Shown in pieces: positions 24,350 through 32,833 of a stretch of DNA of 64,000 nt. Under the pieces are notes generated by a model. It saw only the letters and a program-made list of their open reading frames with translations, searched no databases and was not told the origin of the DNA. Origin of the DNA: JAFGLZ01 sp964622545 (GTDB taxonomy: Bacteria > Planctomycetota > Phycisphaerae > UBA1845 > JAFGLZ01); assembly GCA_964622545.1 (NCBI GenBank), contig CAZUQM010000003.1, positions 226,727 to 290,726 of the forward strand, in the 5' to 3' direction. Positions within the stretch are counted from its first letter, which is position 1. Each line of letters starts with the position of its first letter. The translations under genes were made by a program, and so were the position numbers.

Positions 24350-25588
24350 ATGAGCGACCAGGACGTGAACCGACTGCCCGACCTGGCGGACGCTCCGCCC
24401 GAGGAGGGCGTTATCGCCATCCTCAATCATGCGGTCTCGATATCGGCCAGCGACCTGTTCATCAGTTCCGCCGCGGACAGCGTCCAGGTCGCCGTCCGCC
24501 GGTTCGGTATCGTCAGACCCCTGATGACGTTGATCCCGGAGACGGGACGGCGCTACATGGCCCACATCAAGGCCTCGGCGAGCATGGACATCGCCGAGCG
24601 CCGCCGTCCGCTGGACGGCCGATGGCTCCATACGCTCGCCGACGGGCGCAAAGTCGACCTCCGTATCAACACCACCCCCACGATCTACGGCGAGGATTTC
24701 GCCATTCGCATCCTGCTTCGCGATACGGAGCTGCGTTCGATCGATCAGATCGGTCTGTCGCGCTTCGAGCACAACCTCCTGCGTGAGATGCTGAGTCGGC
24801 CGAGCGGGTTGATTCTCGTGACCGGCCCGACGGGCTCCGGCAAGACCACGACGCTCTACGCCTGTCTGTCGCACGTGAACAACGGCAAGCGAAAGATCCA
24901 CACCATCGAGGACCCCGTCGAGTACGCCATCGAGGGGTTGCATCAGTCGCAGGTCAACCCGGCGATCGATCTGAACTTTCCGCAGCTCCTGCGCAGCATC
25001 CTGCGTCAGGCGCCCGACGTCATCATGATCGGCGAGATCCGCGACGAGGTGACCGCCCAAACCACTGTGCGAGCCGCCAACAGCGGCCATCTGGTCTTCG
25101 CCACGTTGCCGTCCCCGGTCGCGGCCGCGGCCATCCAGAGCATGCGGAGTTGGGGCGTGCGGAGCCACTTCCTCTCGACGTCGCTGCTGGGCGTGATCAG
25201 TCAGCGGTTGATGCGCACGCTCTGCCCCGAGTGTCGCGAGGTGTATGACATCAGCACCGCGCCCCATACCTTCGACGGGGTCAAGCAGTGGCTCGGACCC
25301 GACGAGGGCAAGCATCTTTACGGCCCGCGGGGCTGCGAAGCCTGCGACCACTCCGGCTACGCCGGGCGGGTGGGGGTGTTCGAGATCATCCGCACCACGC
25401 AGGAGATCCGTCAGCTCATCGCCGAGAGCAAGCCAGCCCGTGAGATCCGCGCCAAGGCCACCGAGCAGGGCATGCGCGAGTTCCAGCAGTCGGCCTTGCT
25501 CAAGGTCGCCAGCGGAGAGAGCTGCACTGAGGAGGTGTTCCGCGTGATCCCGCCGGAGTATCTGATGTCGGACGATTGGTCCGCCTGA
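24350..25588 (+). CDS. PilB/GspE-family secretion or pilus assembly ATPase
   Basis: 412 residues. A short N-terminal domain (with Ser-Ala-Ser-Asp-Leu-Phe-Ile) precedes the AAA-type core: Walker A Gly-Pro-Thr-Gly-Ser-Gly-Lys-Thr-Thr at about 158-166, Asp box Thr-Ile-Glu-Asp-Pro-Val-Glu-Tyr, and Walker B Met-Ile-Gly-Glu-Ile-Arg-Asp-Glu. A zinc site Cys-Pro-Glu-Cys (about 293) and Cys-Glu-Ala-Cys (about 328) marks it as PilB/GspE-like and not PilT. It lacks the large N1 domain of full-length PilB/GspE (550 residues or more). The His box is altered: Ala-Thr-Leu-Pro replaces Ala-Thr-Leu-His. It likely powers a pilus or type II-like machine, regulated by the coupled STAS protein. Confidence 0.87.
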   Translation: MSDQDVNRLPDLADAPPEEGVIAILNHAVSISASDLFISSAADSVQVAVRRFGIVRPLMTLIPETGRRYMAHIKASASMDIAERRRPLDGRWLHTLADGRKVDLRINTTPTIYGEDFAIRILLRDTELRSIDQIGLSRFEHNLLREMLSRPSGLILVTGPTGSGKTTTLYACLSHVNNGKRKIHTIEDPVEYAIEGLHQSQVNPAIDLNFPQLLRSILRQAPDVIMIGEIRDEVTAQTTVRAANSGHLVFATLPSPVAAAAIQSMRSWGVRSHFLSTSLLGVISQRLMRTLCPECREVYDISTAPHTFDGVKQWLGPDEGKHLYGPRGCEACDHSGYAGRVGVFEIIRTTQEIRQLIAESKPAREIRAKATEQGMREFQQSALLKVASGESCTEEVFRVIPPEYLMSDDWSA

Positions 25589-25618
25589 GCCCGTCGCGCC
25601 TTGTCCAGCGGCGGCGAG

Positions 25619-26548
25619 CTAGCCGCTCATGCACGAGGCGGTCAGCTCGCTCAGCGTGGAGGTCGCCACGCAAATCGACGTGTCGGCCCCTCCGTAGTAG
25701 ACCTTGACGCTCTCGTCGCTCTCCACAATCGCCCCACATGGGAACACGACGTTACCGACGTCGCCGATGCGCTCGTAGTCTTCACGCGGCGAGAGCACGG
25801 GCTGGACGCATTGACCGATTACGTCCGTGGGGTTGTAGCGATCGAGCAGGACGGTCCCGGTGCGGTAGATAGGGCCCGACGAGGTCATCTTCGTACCGTG
25901 GTAGATCTCGAGCCAGCCCTGGTTGGTCAAGATGGGCGGCGCCGAGGCGCCGATGCGGAAGCTGTCCCAGTAGCGGGGCCTGGGCGTCAGCACGACCTCG
26001 CTGCGCCCCCAGTTGATCAGGTCGGGTGAATACGAAATCCAGATGCTGCCGACGCCGCCGCCAATCGGGCGGTCGAGCCGTGCATACAGACCGTTGACCT
26101 TCTCGGGGAACAGCACGCCGTCTTTGTTGCCCGGGCCGGAGATCATCGCGATCCGTTCGTAATGCTCGAAATCCGTCGTCTTGGCCAGGGCGATGCGATG
26201 GCCGTGCCGACCGACGGCGGTGTAGAGGATGTAGTAGGTCTCGTCGATGATCGTGAGGCGCGGGTCCTCGATCCCGTCCTCTTCCCAGACCCTCCACGGA
26301 TCGTCCTTAGCCGGAAGCATGCAGGGCTCAGGATCGACTTTGAAACGATAGCCGTCCGTGCTCCGTGCCAGCGAGAAGAAGCTGTAGCCCTGTTGCCCCT
26401 CGATCCGAAGCAGCAGCAGGTACTCATCGTCGATCTTGACCGGTGTGCCGTTGAAGACCGTGTTGCATCGGTACGGTATGTCGTTCACCGTCAGGATCGG
26501 GTTGCCTTCGTAGCGATGCAGGAGGTCGTGTCCCGGTTTGGCTGACAT
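25619..26548 (-). CDS. GH130-family glycoside phosphorylase/hydrolase, copy 1
   Basis: 309 residues with the five-bladed propeller pattern of GH130, whose members phosphorolyse or hydrolyse beta-mannosides. Family features include Asn-Pro-Ile-Leu at the start, Gly-Ile-Glu-Asp-Pro-Arg-Leu near 90, Lys-Asp-Gly-Val-Leu-Phe-Pro-Glu, Tyr-His-Gly and a C-terminal Gly-Asp-Val-Gly-Asn-Val-Val-Phe-Pro-Cys-Gly. There is no signal peptide, so it acts in the cytoplasm on imported oligosaccharides. The start ATG lies two bases after the stop of a related GH130 gene, and GAGGGGG is ten bases upstream. The two copies probably arose by duplication; phosphorylase versus hydrolase activity is not settled. Confidence 0.88.
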   Translation of the reverse strand: MSAKPGHDLLHRYEGNPILTVNDIPYRCNTVFNGTPVKIDDEYLLLLRIEGQQGYSFFSLARSTDGYRFKVDPEPCMLPAKDDPWRVWEEDGIEDPRLTIIDETYYILYTAVGRHGHRIALAKTTDFEHYERIAMISGPGNKDGVLFPEKVNGLYARLDRPIGGGVGSIWISYSPDLINWGRSEVVLTPRPRYWDSFRIGASAPPILTNQGWLEIYHGTKMTSSGPIYRTGTVLLDRYNPTDVIGQCVQPVLSPREDYERIGDVGNVVFPCGAIVESDESVKVYYGGADTSICVATSTLSELTASCMSG

Positions 26549-26550
26549 GA

Positions 26551-27483
26551 TTAGTAGACCCCCTCGCTCTCATAACAGGTCTTCACGACTTCGGACAGCG
26601 GCGACTGCGCGCGGCAGACGCAGCTATCCGAGGCCCCGTAGACCACCACCAGGTCTTCGCCTTCGATCATCGCACCGCACGAGAACACCACGTTCGGCAC
26701 GTCGCCGATGCGTTCGTACTTCTCGCGCGGGCTCAAAATCGGGATATTGCTGCGCGCCAGCACCGTGGCCGGGTTCTCGCGATCGAGGATGGCCGCACCG
26801 AGCCTGACCAGCGGACCGGCGCTGGTGGCCTTCTCGCCGTAGTAGATCAACAGCCACCCCTCGTCGATCTCGAGGGGCGGGGCGGCCGCCCCGATGCGGG
26901 TTGCGTCCCAGTATCCGCCTCGCGGGGCCATGACGACCTCGGCATCGCCCCAGAACGTCATGTCCTCGGAGTAGCTCACCCAAATGCTCATGCCGGCGTC
27001 GGGCCGACGGAAAATCGCATAGCGATCGCCGATCTTCCGCGGGAAGAGCACGCCGTTCTTGACGTCCACCTGCGAGATGTAGCCCATGCGCTCGAAGAAG
27101 CTGAAGTCCCGCGTCTTGGCCAGACCGATGCGCAGGCCATGGTTCCCGTCGGCCACGTACGTGATGTAGTACAGGCCGTCTACCGGGGTGATCCGTGGAT
27201 CCCGGACGCCGCCGGCTTCGTGCACGCTGTTCTTGCCGCTGCGGAGCGGAGCCATCACCGGAGCGACGTCGACCGTGAAGTGGACCCCGTCATCGCTGGT
27301 GGCCTTGTGGATCTGATAGCGGCCTTCCAGCGTCTCGATGGTCATCAGCATCAGGATCTTGTCTTCGTGACGGATGAGCGCGGCGTTCCAGATGTCACTG
27401 CACGCGAAGGGCATGTCGTCCAGGGCGATCAGCGGGTTTTCCGCGCTGCGCCTCATGACGTCGCGTACGGGGGCTAGATCCAT
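26551..27483 (-). CDS. GH130-family glycoside phosphorylase/hydrolase, copy 2
   Basis: 310 residues from the ATG at 27483, which has GAAGGAG five bases upstream; the extension to 27525 is not needed. It is a clear paralogue of the next gene: Gly-Val-Arg-Asp-Pro-Arg-Ile, Lys-Asn-Gly-Val-Leu-Phe-Pro-Arg, Tyr-Tyr-Gly-Glu-Lys and Gly-Asp-Val-Pro-Asn-Val-Val-Phe-Ser-Cys-Gly occupy the same positions. No signal peptide. It is the first gene of a two-gene operon. Side-by-side divergent copies suggest two linkages or chain lengths of a mannoside-type substrate. It is divergent from the sulfatase at 27748. Confidence 0.88.
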   Translation of the reverse strand: MDLAPVRDVMRRSAENPLIALDDMPFACSDIWNAALIRHEDKILMLMTIETLEGRYQIHKATSDDGVHFTVDVAPVMAPLRSGKNSVHEAGGVRDPRITPVDGLYYITYVADGNHGLRIGLAKTRDFSFFERMGYISQVDVKNGVLFPRKIGDRYAIFRRPDAGMSIWVSYSEDMTFWGDAEVVMAPRGGYWDATRIGAAAPPLEIDEGWLLIYYGEKATSAGPLVRLGAAILDRENPATVLARSNIPILSPREKYERIGDVPNVVFSCGAMIEGEDLVVVYGASDSCVCRAQSPLSEVVKTCYESEGVY

Positions 27484-27747
27484 GGCGGCTCCTTCGGGCG
27501 ATTCACGACGCACCCACACCGACAACAGTGTCCGACCAAAGGCCTTATCGGTAGAATCCCCCCACCGACTTCAGGGCCTCCCGGTTCGTCACGAACGTCT
27601 TCTGGCGTTTTCAGCATCGCGGGTGGCGTTTCTGGCTCGCCTATCTGCGGCCGTGCCGACCAGGCCGGCTTCGTTGACGCGGACCTGACCGCCAGGGAGA
27701 ATCGCTTCGCCGACGATTCTCAGACGCGCGTCATTCGGAGATTCGTG

Positions 27748-29190
27748 ATGCTCAACCGTCGCCAGTTTCTATCCGCCGTCGGTGCGGCCGCAGGGCCCAC
27801 CGCCCTCTGGCGTGTCGCTCGCGCCGAACGTCCACCACGCGGACAACGTCGCCGGCCCAACGTCATCCTGCTGATGGCCGACGATTGCTCTGCACGCGAG
27901 TTCGGCTGCTACGGCCACCCGGTCCACAAGACGCCGGTGCTCGATCGCCTTGCCGAGACCGGCGTGATGTTCAAGACGTGCTGGGCCACGCCGATCTGTA
28001 GCCCCTCTCGTGCCATGATCATGACGGGACGGTACGGCCATCGCACGGGCTGGTTCCATAACGGCCTGAAGCCCGGTCCGAATGAGGCGGGGGGTAACCT
28101 GGGCGTCTCCTTCACCACGTTCGGTGAGCTTCTTAGACAAGCCGGTTACGCCACCGCCGTCTGTGGCAAGTGGCAGCTCCGGGGCACGATGGCCGAACAC
28201 GGCTTCGACGAGCACTGCATGTGGGCCACACCCGCGCCCCAGGGCTTTGACGGGCCGGTTGAGACGCCCGAGCTCAAAGGCAAGAAAGGCGCCTACATCG
28301 GCCGGCCGGCTCGCTATTGGCATCCGTCGATCGTACGTAACGGCAAGCACGTGCCCACCAAGCCGGACGATTACGGGCCGGACCTCTTCGTCGACTTCCT
28401 TCTCGATTTCGCCAAGCGTCACAGAGATGAGCCGTTCCTGGTCTATTACCCGATGTGCCTGACGCACAAATCGTGGGACTTCGAGGCCGGCCGCAGCGGT
28501 TATCTGCCCGTGCCCGAGGTGGACGCCGACGGGAAGCGGACGGGGCGGAAGGTCCCGGGCTCGCTGAGATCGAACGTGGCGTACACCGACCACCTTGTCG
28601 GTCGCATCGTCCGCGGGCTCGAGCGCTTGGGCCTGCGGGACGATACGGTGCTCCTGGTTACGGGCGACAACGGCACGGCCGGTTACGGCAAGGCCCGTGT
28701 CGAGCAGGAGCGCGGCCCGCGCGTCCCTATGATCGTCAACGGACCGGCCGTCGTCAGGCCGCGCGGCGCCGTCGACGCGCTCGTCGATTTCAGTGACGTG
28801 CTGCCCACGCTATGTGACCTGGCCGGTGCGAAGCTGCCGGCCGGTGAGCAGCTCGACGGCAAGAGCTTCGCCCCTGTCCTGAGCGGACGAGCCGACGTGA
28901 CGCGCGAGTGGATCTTCAGTTGCTTCGTCGACAAGCGGATGGTCCGCGACGGGCGGTTCCTGCTCGACGGTCAGGGCACGCTGTGGGATTGCGGCTCGCG
29001 GCGGGACGAGCAGGGCTACCGGGACGTGACCGACTCGACCGAACCCGATGTGATCGCGGCCAAGAAGCGATTCGCCAAGATCCTGGCCGAACATCCCGCT
29101 CCGACGAAGGAGCACATGGCCCGTTGGAAGCCGCCGAGAGGACAGCTTCGCAAGCGTCGAGCCAAGCTTCGGCGGAATAGACGGGACTAG
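27748..29190 (+). CDS. Tat-exported arylsulfatase-family protein
   Basis: 480 residues. The N-terminus has a twin-arginine motif (Asn-Arg-Arg-Gln-Phe-Leu) and hydrophobic stretch, so it is exported folded. The formylglycine site is Cys84-Ser-Pro-Ser-Arg, the canonical type I sulfatase signature, with metal ligands in Met-Ala-Asp-Asp near 46 and Thr-Gly-Asp-Asn-Gly near 309. It would remove sulfate esters from glycans outside the cytoplasm after maturation by a formylglycine-generating or anaerobic enzyme, neither of which is in the window. A GGAG precedes the ATG by seven bases. The C-terminus ends in a very basic tail (Lys/Arg-rich, about 25 residues), which is unusual. Confidence 0.92.
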   Translation: MLNRRQFLSAVGAAAGPTALWRVARAERPPRGQRRRPNVILLMADDCSAREFGCYGHPVHKTPVLDRLAETGVMFKTCWATPICSPSRAMIMTGRYGHRTGWFHNGLKPGPNEAGGNLGVSFTTFGELLRQAGYATAVCGKWQLRGTMAEHGFDEHCMWATPAPQGFDGPVETPELKGKKGAYIGRPARYWHPSIVRNGKHVPTKPDDYGPDLFVDFLLDFAKRHRDEPFLVYYPMCLTHKSWDFEAGRSGYLPVPEVDADGKRTGRKVPGSLRSNVAYTDHLVGRIVRGLERLGLRDDTVLLVTGDNGTAGYGKARVEQERGPRVPMIVNGPAVVRPRGAVDALVDFSDVLPTLCDLAGAKLPAGEQLDGKSFAPVLSGRADVTREWIFSCFVDKRMVRDGRFLLDGQGTLWDCGSRRDEQGYRDVTDSTEPDVIAAKKRFAKILAEHPAPTKEHMARWKPPRGQLRKRRAKLRRNRRD

Positions 29191-29322
29191 CTGTGTGGGG
29201 ATCGTGCCGTGGGGCGATGCGCGTCGCGGCATAAGGGCCGATGGCGGGGGAAGATGGACGGTTCCGGCGCCTTAGCCGGGGCACCGGGCTTGAGATCGAT
29301 GGGCATTCGGGCGTCGGGCCGT

Positions 29323-30510
29323 CTAGGCGCTGCGGCGAGCCCGTCGCTTGAGCCACGCCAACCCGCCGCCGGCCAGCAACAGCAGCGTGCCGGGCTCGGG
29401 GATGATCGCGTTGATCTCCATGATGCGCGGTCCGGTGTCCACCGTGCGGGTCAGCTCCAATCGGAACGAGCTGCCGACGATCGGGCCGCCGGTGAAGATG
29501 CGATCGATCATCGCGGCCGACCCGTTCCAGTCGAGGATATCCATCAACTGTTCATCGACGAAGAACCGCACCAACTCCGTGCCACGGTTCTCCAGGACCG
29601 TATCGCCGAGGGTGTCGGCCATGATGTCGAGCTGAATGCCGTGGAGCTCCACCGGCCGGGTCGTCTCCCAGCTCAGCCAGTCGATTGTCTCCACCCCGAC
29701 GTCGAAGGTGTTGTTGCCGTTGTCGGCCACCGCGCCGCTGTCGGAGAACAGAACGCTGTGCGTTTCCACACCGCCGTCCTGATTGCCGAAGGCGTCTTCG
29801 ATGGTCTCGCCGGGGTGCAGGGCGCTGCTCGCGAAGTTCAGGGCCAGGCCCGGCGCCTCGTCACCCGCGCCGTTGGTGATCGCGTTGAACAGGATCGGAT
29901 CGACGAAGACATCGGGGGCCGGTGCGTCGGGCACGATCGCGTCGATCTCACCGATACGCGGGCCGCCCTCGGTCCTGCGGGTCAGGTTGATGCCAAACGC
30001 CTTGCCCACCTGAGGAATGGCGAACATCCGGTCGACCGTGCCGTTCTGGGCGTTGTCGTCGAAGAAGTCGTCTTGCTCGCCGGCGACGCTGAAGCTGAAC
30101 AGCTCCGTGCCGCGGTTGAAGCCCTGACCGGGGCCTTCGCTGCCGAGACCGGCGCGGTATCCCTCGAGCACGACGGTCTGGGTGGTCTGCCAACTGATCC
30201 AGTCGACGGTCTCGCCGCCGTCGCCCATGACGTTGTTGCCGTTGTCGACCGTCGGGCCGTCTGCGAAGAGGAAGCTCGACGGTTCGATCGGTCCGTCGTT
30301 GTTGCCGAACGCGTCCTCGACCAGGTCCGTGCCGAACAGCGGCGGACTACTGGCGAAGCCTGTTCCGAGCCCGGCCGGGTCGTCGCCGCCCGTATTGGTC
30401 GTCGCGTTGAACAACACGGTGTCCACCGTGCCGGCCTGAGCGACGGCTGCAAATGTGCACAGCGAAAGCGCGGATGCAAGGATTACAACGAAAGCTAAGG
30501 TGGGCTTCAT
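29323..30510 (-). CDS. PEP-CTERM secreted protein with two tandem repeats
   Basis: 395 residues from the ATG at 30510 with GGGAGG five bases upstream. A signal peptide (about 1-26) is followed by two related repeats of about 165 residues (27-190 and 200-365), each with Phe-Asn-Ala, Glu-Asp-Ala-Phe-Gly-Asn, Thr-Val-Asp-Trp or Thr-Ile-Asp-Trp and Gly-Pro-Arg-Ile-x-Glu-Ile motifs. The protein ends with Pro-Glu-Pro-Gly-Thr, a hydrophobic helix and a Lys/Arg-rich tail, the PEP-CTERM sorting signal cleaved by an exosortase. The repeats look like beta-sandwich surface modules of unknown ligand. No exosortase is in the window. Confidence 0.85.
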   Translation of the reverse strand: MKPTLAFVVILASALSLCTFAAVAQAGTVDTVLFNATTNTGGDDPAGLGTGFASSPPLFGTDLVEDAFGNNDGPIEPSSFLFADGPTVDNGNNVMGDGGETVDWISWQTTQTVVLEGYRAGLGSEGPGQGFNRGTELFSFSVAGEQDDFFDDNAQNGTVDRMFAIPQVGKAFGINLTRRTEGGPRIGEIDAIVPDAPAPDVFVDPILFNAITNGAGDEAPGLALNFASSALHPGETIEDAFGNQDGGVETHSVLFSDSGAVADNGNNTFDVGVETIDWLSWETTRPVELHGIQLDIMADTLGDTVLENRGTELVRFFVDEQLMDILDWNGSAAMIDRIFTGGPIVGSSFRLELTRTVDTGPRIMEINAIIPEPGTLLLLAGGGLAWLKRRARRSA

Positions 30511-30610
30511 CGCAGCCTCCCTCCCCAAAGAAACTCCCCTGGGCCGGCCGGCCCCTTTCTCGTTTCGCAATGAGCAAGAGAAACTCGGGGCCCCAGCCTG
30601 CCAACACCAT

Positions 30611-30640
30611 AGACTATCAAGGGGGCTGCGACACAGTCAA
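30611..30640 (-). promoter_or_regulatory. Possible promoter of the PEP-CTERM gene
   Basis: Minus-strand TTGACT (30640-30635), 18-base spacer, TAGTCT (30616-30611). The -35 is good and the -10 weak. It would lie in the 137-base gap before the gene starting at 30510. Confidence 0.38.
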
Positions 30641-30647
30641 GCATCTA

Positions 30648-32261
30648 TCACGGGAGTAGCGACGCCGTCCGGGTCCCGCCCATTTCGTAGAACGGCTTAA
30701 TACGCAGGGCCACGGCGCGACGCCCGACCTCATGGATGGGCTCGAGGTGGTCCATCCAATCGCTTCGTCCGGAGAAGCGCTGCATGAACTTGCTGACTTC
30801 CCAATGCATGTCGACCAGGTGGGTCACGCCTCTACGACGGAGGTATTCAATCAAGTCTTTGCGGCGCATAACATCTATGACTTCATCATTCACCACGCCG
30901 TCCAGGTTCACCACAGTCCGCCCGCTGAAGCAGCCCATGATCCCGGCATTCCAGCAACCCAGGACCGCGTCGGGTGGCGTATTCTCACGGACCCACCCGG
31001 CCATAGCGTGCAGATCGGCATGCAAGGCGTGCGTCGTGGTGGCCCCCTGATGCTTACGCCAGCCGTCGACGCCCGCGATCAGGGAATTCGTCAGCACCAC
31101 GGCGTACACCGTGACCAGCACGGCCGGGACGACCGGGCCGCGCGATCTCAAGGCGATCTGTCCCAGTAGCGAGGCGGCGAGTACGATGCCCACCACGCAG
31201 AACGGGACCAGATAGCGCACCTCCGGGAACGCGAACAGGCAGTAGTACGCGAGGTGACACACGGCGTAAACGGCCAGCATGCGTCGGAGCGATAGGTCCA
31301 CGCCCCGTCTGGCCAGCCAGACCGCCATGAGCAGACCGAAAGCCAGGACCAGCACGAGCCCCACCGCGGGTCGCGCGTCGGAGGGCCGTACGAAGGGCAC
31401 CATCCCCAGGAGATTGGCCGTATCGGGCAGCCACCAGCCGGCCTCCGTGACCTTGTCCCGAAGGATCAACACGTTCTCCGACATCGGCCGCGCCAGGTCG
31501 AACTGCTGGAATCGCCATAGATTCAGTGCCGCATGCGTATTCGGCAGCACCGTTCCCGAGTGTCGCAGACTCCAGATGAACCACGGTGCCAGCAAGGCCG
31601 CCATCGCCGCTGCCGTCGTCGCCGCGCTGGCCAGCCGCTGTCGGAGCCGGCTAGGCTGGGCGGTTCGGTCCAGCACGATCAGCCCGAGGACGGCCGCGGC
31701 CAGCAGCACCTGGTCGAAGCGCGCCATGACGGCAAGGGCCAACAGCACGCCGCACAACGCGGATCGCGGCAGCGTCATCGGACGGGGGGTGCGGCGCAGA
31801 TACCACACGACCAGCAACAGGAAGAACACCTGAAGGGGCGGCTCGAGACCGCAGAGATTGCAGGCGATCACACGGTAGTTCAGGGCGTAGAAGACCGCTG
31901 CCAGATGCCCGATCGTCCGGTTGCAGAAGCTCGAGACCAGCAGGAACACGAGGTACGCCTGAGCCAGATGCAGCACCGCTCCGATGGTGAGCATCACGTG
32001 CAGGGACAGCTCCTGGCCCGCCACGACACGCGCCGCGACGCACAGGCCCGTCCACATCGGCTGAAGGATGGGGGCGTTCGTACGGGCGATGCCGTCGAAC
32101 GTCACCACGCCGCTGTCGATGAAATTGTCCGCGATCTTGAGGGCGTAGAAGAAGTCCTCATACAGGATGTGCTGCATGGTCAACTCCACAGGCAACCATG
32201 CGAGCGTGAAGACGACCCCCGCGGCCACGAGATACGCAACCCATGCGCACACACGTACCAT
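30648..32261 (-). CDS. Multi-pass membrane protein, GT39/ArnT-like (GT-C glycosyltransferase fold)
   Basis: 537 residues with about ten hydrophobic helices over the first 430 and a soluble C-terminal domain of about 110. The first loop after helix 1 has Tyr-Glu-Asp-Phe, in the position of the acidic catalytic motif of polyprenyl-phosphate-dependent GT-C enzymes. Such proteins transfer a sugar from a lipid carrier on the outer face of the inner membrane to a lipid or protein. The start at 32261 is followed at once by helix 1. No close family is recognised. It follows a divergent gap and precedes the PEP-CTERM gene on the same strand, so a link to surface glycosylation is possible but unproven. 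Confidence 0.72.
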   Translation of the reverse strand: MVRVCAWVAYLVAAGVVFTLAWLPVELTMQHILYEDFFYALKIADNFIDSGVVTFDGIARTNAPILQPMWTGLCVAARVVAGQELSLHVMLTIGAVLHLAQAYLVFLLVSSFCNRTIGHLAAVFYALNYRVIACNLCGLEPPLQVFFLLLVVWYLRRTPRPMTLPRSALCGVLLALAVMARFDQVLLAAAVLGLIVLDRTAQPSRLRQRLASAATTAAAMAALLAPWFIWSLRHSGTVLPNTHAALNLWRFQQFDLARPMSENVLILRDKVTEAGWWLPDTANLLGMVPFVRPSDARPAVGLVLVLAFGLLMAVWLARRGVDLSLRRMLAVYAVCHLAYYCLFAFPEVRYLVPFCVVGIVLAASLLGQIALRSRGPVVPAVLVTVYAVVLTNSLIAGVDGWRKHQGATTTHALHADLHAMAGWVRENTPPDAVLGCWNAGIMGCFSGRTVVNLDGVVNDEVIDVMRRKDLIEYLRRRGVTHLVDMHWEVSKFMQRFSGRSDWMDHLEPIHEVGRRAVALRIKPFYEMGGTRTASLLP

Positions 32262-32833
32262 GTCGAGCCCCGTGCCTTCGCGCTCGCTCCGCGGCAGCGC
32301 AAAGGCGTGACCCTGTCGTGTCCCGGACCGATCCCCGGTCCGATCTCGTGCAACCCTGCTCTGAGTTAGGCATGATCCGTGACGAGGTTCCCAACCACGG
32401 CTACGGTGAGCCGTGACACCACCTTGCCTCGCCAAGAGCGGCCGGGTGCGGCGAGCCCCTCGAAACGCCGACACCGACTTCGCTCAGCTAGGAGTTCGAC
32501 GTCGCTCTGGTGAGCGGTTCGCCCTCCAGCCAGATCCTTTTCCCACCGGAATGGCAAAATCCCGAGCTACGTAAGACTTGTGCAATCCCCGATATGAATA
32601 CACTATGGGATCTAGGCGACTACATCAAGCACTAACTTAATTGGTGATGTCTCGCTGTAGCGGCAAGCGATCGATGTCGTAACGCCGGGAGACTGCCGGG
32701 GAGCGCGGGATGCGGCGGCGGTTGATCCGCAGGCATGCGTTCGGTACGCTCAACATGGACCGGTGCCCGCCCAAGATGCACCGAGGTTCCGTGCGCCCAA
32801 GCTGTCATGAAGGCGGATTTTCCGAGGGGTATA
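32262..32833. other. Divergent intergenic region, no supported gene
   Basis: 572 bases between the GT39-like gene and the second sulfatase gene. A relatively AT-rich patch at 32575-32645 may contain promoters, but no -35/-10 pair with good spacing was found. No repeat or hairpin stands out. Confidence 0.45.
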
